This document shows, piece after piece, positions 5,723 through 8,411 of a stretch of DNA of 8,411 bases. The position numbers and the translations under genes are program-made. The first letter of the stretch is position 1. The number at the start of each line of letters is the position of its first letter. Source of the DNA: an uncultured Ruminococcus sp. (GTDB taxonomy: Bacteria > Bacillota > Clostridia > Oscillospirales > Ruminococcaceae); assembly GCA_947175005.1 (NCBI GenBank), contig CAMWLD010000083.1, positions 1-8,411 on the forward strand, written 5' to 3'. The notes under the pieces are model-generated. The model was not told where the DNA came from. It was given only the letters and a program-made list of their open reading frames with translations, and searched no databases.

Positions 5723-5756
5723 TTTTATGATACACACAAACAATATAAATCAGAAT

Positions 5757-6455
5757 TTACAGGGCATTCCAATAAACAAAAAAGATCAAGACACAACCCC
5801 AGGCATTTCCGGTTAATTTACGAACGATCAACATTCCATATATCAGAAACATTGTAACCAGCATATTTATTACAGCATAAAGCGATACTCCAACAACTCC
5901 GTGAATGAGAATACACATAATAGCGCAAATCAGTGCGCCCCAATCCCACAATTTATACTTTGATGGGAGTAATTCACTGATTTTATCACGAATAACAACA
6001 TAGTTAAACCCTTCAAAGAAGCCCCAACATACCGCCGTAATCAGCATACCCAACACATTATATGGAAATCCGCTTGAAAGCAATTCCGGTGTTGTATTTA
6101 CGTCCCAAAAAGGACACCATTTATGAACTTTTCCATTATACAAACAATAAATAAAGTCGGGAACACAGCAGGCAAGACATAAAACGCATGAAATTATTAA
6201 GTTCTTTGATCGTAATCCAAATAATTTAAAACTTTCTTTTCTCAGCAAGCAAACTATCGTAATTCCAAGTCCCGCCAAACCAAACTGCGCTCCGACACCT
6301 ATAATTAAAATTCGTATAACTATATTTATTGATTGGTCGTATACAAGGCTATTCATTTTGTCACTCATCAGCATGTATATTGTCAATGATGTAAATGACA
6401 CGACAGCAATTATCAATAAATCCTGCAATAACTGTTTTTTTCTTTTCTGCATCAT
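5757..6455 (-). CDS. CPBP/ABI-like intramembrane protease-family protein, divergent
   Basis: This 232-residue protein is almost entirely membrane-embedded, with about seven hydrophobic segments (roughly 12-30, 43-71, 87-105, 133-150, 172-190, 194-212 and 216-232). The layout and three short motifs resemble CPBP (CAAX protease/bacteriocin-processing) proteins. WGFFEGFNYVVIRDK (144-158) is like the EExxxR motif but has a single Glu148 with Arg156. His185 is in CILIHG. LIYGMLIVRKLTGNAWG and YWN at the end (204-230) match the last motif, although the usual His there is not evident. Family members cleave prenylated proteins or peptides or serve as immunity proteins, and whether this one is catalytic is unclear. 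The start ATG 6455 has GGGGGT 9 nt upstream, and a second ATG follows at once. The gene is clearly more AT-rich than its neighbours, which suggests transfer, and it stands alone between its own candidate promoter and a terminator. Confidence 0.75.
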   Translation of the reverse strand: MMQKRKKQLLQDLLIIAVVSFTSLTIYMLMSDKMNSLVYDQSINIVIRILIIGVGAQFGLAGLGITIVCLLRKESFKLFGLRSKNLIISCVLCLACCVPDFIYCLYNGKVHKWCPFWDVNTTPELLSSGFPYNVLGMLITAVCWGFFEGFNYVVIRDKISELLPSKYKLWDWGALICAIMCILIHGVVGVSLYAVINMLVTMFLIYGMLIVRKLTGNAWGCVLIFFVYWNAL

Positions 6456-6481
6456 TCTTTGCTACCCCCGATAACCGATAT

Positions 6482-6509
6482 TTTATATATATATATAACT
6501 CTTTAACAA
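6482..6509 (-). promoter_or_regulatory. Candidate promoter containing a (TA)7 tract
   Basis: On the minus strand TTGTTA (6509-6504), a 16-nt spacer and TATAAA (6487-6482) form a possible promoter for the CPBP-like gene. A (TA)7 dinucleotide run (6484-6497) fills most of the spacer. Several TATA-like hexamers are therefore possible and the exact -10 is uncertain. The palindrome GCTTGCAAGC (6510-6519) touches the -35. I see no clear terminator for the helicase in this 116-nt gap. Confidence 0.4.
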
Positions 6510-6571
6510 GCTTGCAAGCAAGCGGCTCGCCGATAAATTCCGATTTACCGTACTCCCGTTATTAACAAAGC

Positions 6572-8311
6572 TTACCCTTTTCTCCGATTTTCATAACCGG
6601 GTCTGCCACGTCCCGACCTTGCACGGGGTCTCCCTCCGGGGACAGGCTTGCTTCGTCTGCCGCTGCCTCGCCTGCGGTCGTCCTCTATGCGCTCTCCCCT
6701 GCCCTCGTAGGCTTTCACCGTCACACGCTGACCGTTGATCTTTACCCCGCTCATGGCGTCAAGCACGTGTTCCTTGTCCGCCTCGGGCACTTCAACGGTA
6801 GTGAAACGGTCGTAAATATCTATCTTCCCGAAAGACTTCCCGGGCATTCCCGTTGCCTCGACCAATGCTCCCAAAACGAAATTCGGCGCAAGGGAATTGG
6901 AACGACCTGCGGAGATCTCCACCTTGACGGTTTTTCCCCGCCGTCCCCGTGAACCGCTTTCACGTGTGGCACTTGTGTCTCGATATTCGCGGCGTGACAG
7001 CCCCGTGATTTCGGGAATATTCTTCATATCCTTTGAAAGCCGCATTCCCAGCAGTGCGGCGGCTATGTCCTCCGCTGTGACCTCTTCCGTGCAAAGCTTT
7101 TCAACCTGCGATCTGAACGCCGAATATTTCCCGCTTTCCACAGCGGCGGCAAGCTTCTCTGAAAAACGCTCGGTCTTGCGGGCGATTATCTCGTTCCTGT
7201 CGGGCAGTTCCTCCCTCGGAATGTCGGTCTTGATGAATTTGGAAATGTCCCGCAGCTCGTAAAACTGCTTCCTGCCGCTGATTATGCTGTATGCCCTGCC
7301 GCTTTTGCCCGCTCTGCCGGTTCGTCCTATGCGGTGAATGTAATATTCGTTGTCCTGGGGCAGGTCATAGTTAAAGACCATGTCCACTCCCTCAACGTCA
7401 ATGCCCCTTGCGGCAACGTCGGTGGCGATAAGTATATTTATCCTGCCTGTTTTAAAGGCGGAAAGCACCTGTGTGCGGCTTGCCTGCTTCATATCCCCGT
7501 GCAGCCCCGCAGCCTTGTACCCTGCGGAAACAAGGGCCTCGGTAAGCTCGTCCACCATTTTTTTCGTGTTGCAGAAAACCATGGCAAGGGCAGGCTCAAA
7601 GGCGGTCATCAGCAGCCGCAGAGCGTCGGTCTTTCTGCCCATGGGCACTTCAAAATAGCTCTGCTCAATGCCGTCCACAGTTCTTGCCTTGCTCTCCACC
7701 TTAATAAGCTCGGGGTCACGCTGGAACTGCTTTGTTATAGCCATTATCGGGGGCGGCATAGTGGCGGAGAAAAGGGCTGTCTGCCGCTCCTCGGGCACGT
7801 CATGCAGGATAGTTTCGATATCCTCTCTGAAGCCCATATTGAGCATTTCGTCCGCCTCGTCAAGGATTATCAGGGAAAGCCCGTCCAGCTTTAAAGTCCC
7901 CCGCCGCATATGATCCATAACACGCCCGGGAGTGCCCACGATAATATTTGCGCCCCTTTTAAGCTCACGTATCTGAAGCTCCATGGAAGCCCCTCCGTAG
8001 ACTGCGCAGGGCTTTATCCAGGGCATATATTTTGCAAATTTGCGTATCTCCCCCGTGGCCTGCATGGCAAGCTCTCTCGTGGGGCAGAGAATAAGGGTCT
8101 GAACTCCCTTTTTATCCCGCTGCATAAGGGCTATGGCGGGTATTCCGAAAGCGGCGGTCTTGCCTGTGCCCGTGTTGGACTTTCCAACAAGGTCACGCCC
8201 GGAAAGCATTACGGGAATTGCCTTTTGCTGAATTTCTGTGGTTTCCTCATAGCCCATGTCGGCAACCGCTCTTAGTATCTGTTCGGGTAGATTAAGTTCG
8301 TCAAATAACAT
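6572..8311 (-). CDS. deaD: DEAD-box ATP-dependent RNA helicase (DeaD/CsdA-type)
   Basis: Cytosolic enzyme that unwinds short RNA duplexes using ATP, typically in ribosome assembly, mRNA decay and cold adaptation. The 579 residues show all core motifs: Q motif (Phe3 and EIQQKAIP at 26-33), motif I SNTGTGKT (45-52), PTRELA (77-82), TPGR (127-130), DEAD (151-154), SAT (182-184), MVFCNTK (244-250), ATDVAARGID (296-305) and HRIGRTGRAG (326-335). A helical linker follows. A DbpA-type RNA-binding domain then spans about 472-535 (FVLGALVEATG, GKIDIYDRFTTVEVP, INGQRVTVKAY), and a basic Arg/Gly-rich tail spans 536-579. The domain set fits E. coli DeaD and Clostridial relatives better than the shorter CshA. 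Motif I has Ser-Asn where most members have Ala-Gln. The start is supported by AGGAG 10 nt before the ATG. No clear promoter is visible in the 100 bases upstream. Confidence 0.96.
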   Translation of the reverse strand: MLFDELNLPEQILRAVADMGYEETTEIQQKAIPVMLSGRDLVGKSNTGTGKTAAFGIPAIALMQRDKKGVQTLILCPTRELAMQATGEIRKFAKYMPWIKPCAVYGGASMELQIRELKRGANIIVGTPGRVMDHMRRGTLKLDGLSLIILDEADEMLNMGFREDIETILHDVPEERQTALFSATMPPPIMAITKQFQRDPELIKVESKARTVDGIEQSYFEVPMGRKTDALRLLMTAFEPALAMVFCNTKKMVDELTEALVSAGYKAAGLHGDMKQASRTQVLSAFKTGRINILIATDVAARGIDVEGVDMVFNYDLPQDNEYYIHRIGRTGRAGKSGRAYSIISGRKQFYELRDISKFIKTDIPREELPDRNEIIARKTERFSEKLAAAVESGKYSAFRSQVEKLCTEEVTAEDIAAALLGMRLSKDMKNIPEITGLSRREYRDTSATRESGSRGRRGKTVKVEISAGRSNSLAPNFVLGALVEATGMPGKSFGKIDIYDRFTTVEVPEADKEHVLDAMSGVKINGQRVTVKAYEGRGERIEDDRRRGSGRRSKPVPGGRPRARSGRGRPGYENRRKG

Positions 8312-8346
8312 AAATTTTTAGCTCCTGTAAATGATCGGCGGACAAT

Positions 8347-8411
8347 GGCAAAGATGTTTGCCGCAAATGCGTTTACCGCAAATGCGCTTGCCAATAGCCT
8401 TGCCAAAAGGC
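8347..8411. repeat. Short repeats and palindromes upstream of the helicase
   Basis: Two 15-bp units, TTTGCCGCAAATGCG and TTTACCGCAAATGCG, lie head to tail at 8357-8371 and 8372-8386 with one mismatch. Each contains the small palindrome CGCAAATGCG. GGCAAA (8347-8352) pairs with TTTGCC (8357-8362). Two further CTTGCCAA copies follow (8387-8394 and 8399-8406), and GCCTT/AAGGC (8397-8401/8407-8411) is cut by the window edge. On the minus strand one frame (8410-8318) stays open as a Cys/Lys/Arg-rich stretch without a start. It is generated by the repeats, and I do not call it a gene. Confidence 0.6.

Noticed and set aside
8318..8410. Tail of an upstream Cys/Lys/Arg-rich protein on the minus strand
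   Set aside because: The 30-residue open frame has no start within the window. Its repeated RICGK pattern comes from the 15-bp DNA repeats, and another frame is open too, so openness is weak evidence.

Overview
The window looks like chromosomal DNA from a low-to-mid-GC Firmicute of the class Clostridia, most like a Ruminococcus-type gut anaerobe. This is an inference from strong AGGAGG-type ribosome binding sites, a perfect TTGACA-17-TATAAT promoter, a TTG start, and a short pyruvate kinase without the C-terminal extension seen in Bacillus. All genes that I accept are on the minus strand. The long plus-strand reading frames are shadows of them.

Read in the direction of transcription (high to low coordinates), the window holds: (1) a repeat-rich stretch at the right edge (8347-8411); (2) a DEAD-box RNA helicase with a DbpA-type RNA-binding domain and an Arg/Gly-rich tail (6572-8311); (3) an AT-rich CPBP/ABI-like membrane protein (5757-6455), preceded by a (TA)7 tract that may sit inside its promoter and followed by a clear intrinsic terminator (5668-5701); (4) the magnesium channel gene mgtE (3987-5348) behind a 255-nt leader; (5) pyruvate kinase, pyk (2458-3888); (6) a secreted cyclophilin-type peptidyl-prolyl isomerase lipoprotein (1549-2358) with its own likely promoter and a hairpin terminator; (7) a zinc-ribbon protein with a single membrane segment (981-1394); (8) an unrecognised helical protein that probably starts at a TTG codon (49-867).

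The most interesting part is the mgtE leader. It starts at a perfect consensus promoter and carries a short 5' hairpin. It then holds a possible 30-codon upstream reading frame ending near a Pro-Pro pair, nested stems inside and around that frame, and several TGCCTCC/GCCTCC elements complementary to the mgtE ribosome binding site. I could not match it to the M-box magnesium riboswitch that usually controls mgtE in Firmicutes. It is therefore a candidate for a different Mg-responsive leader, possibly one coupled to leader-peptide translation. No terminator is visible between mgtE and pyk, so the channel and a Mg-dependent glycolytic enzyme may be partly co-transcribed.

There are no tRNA or rRNA genes, CRISPR arrays, transposases or phage genes that I can see. 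The window reads mostly as ordinary housekeeping chromosome, with interest concentrated in its intergenic regions.
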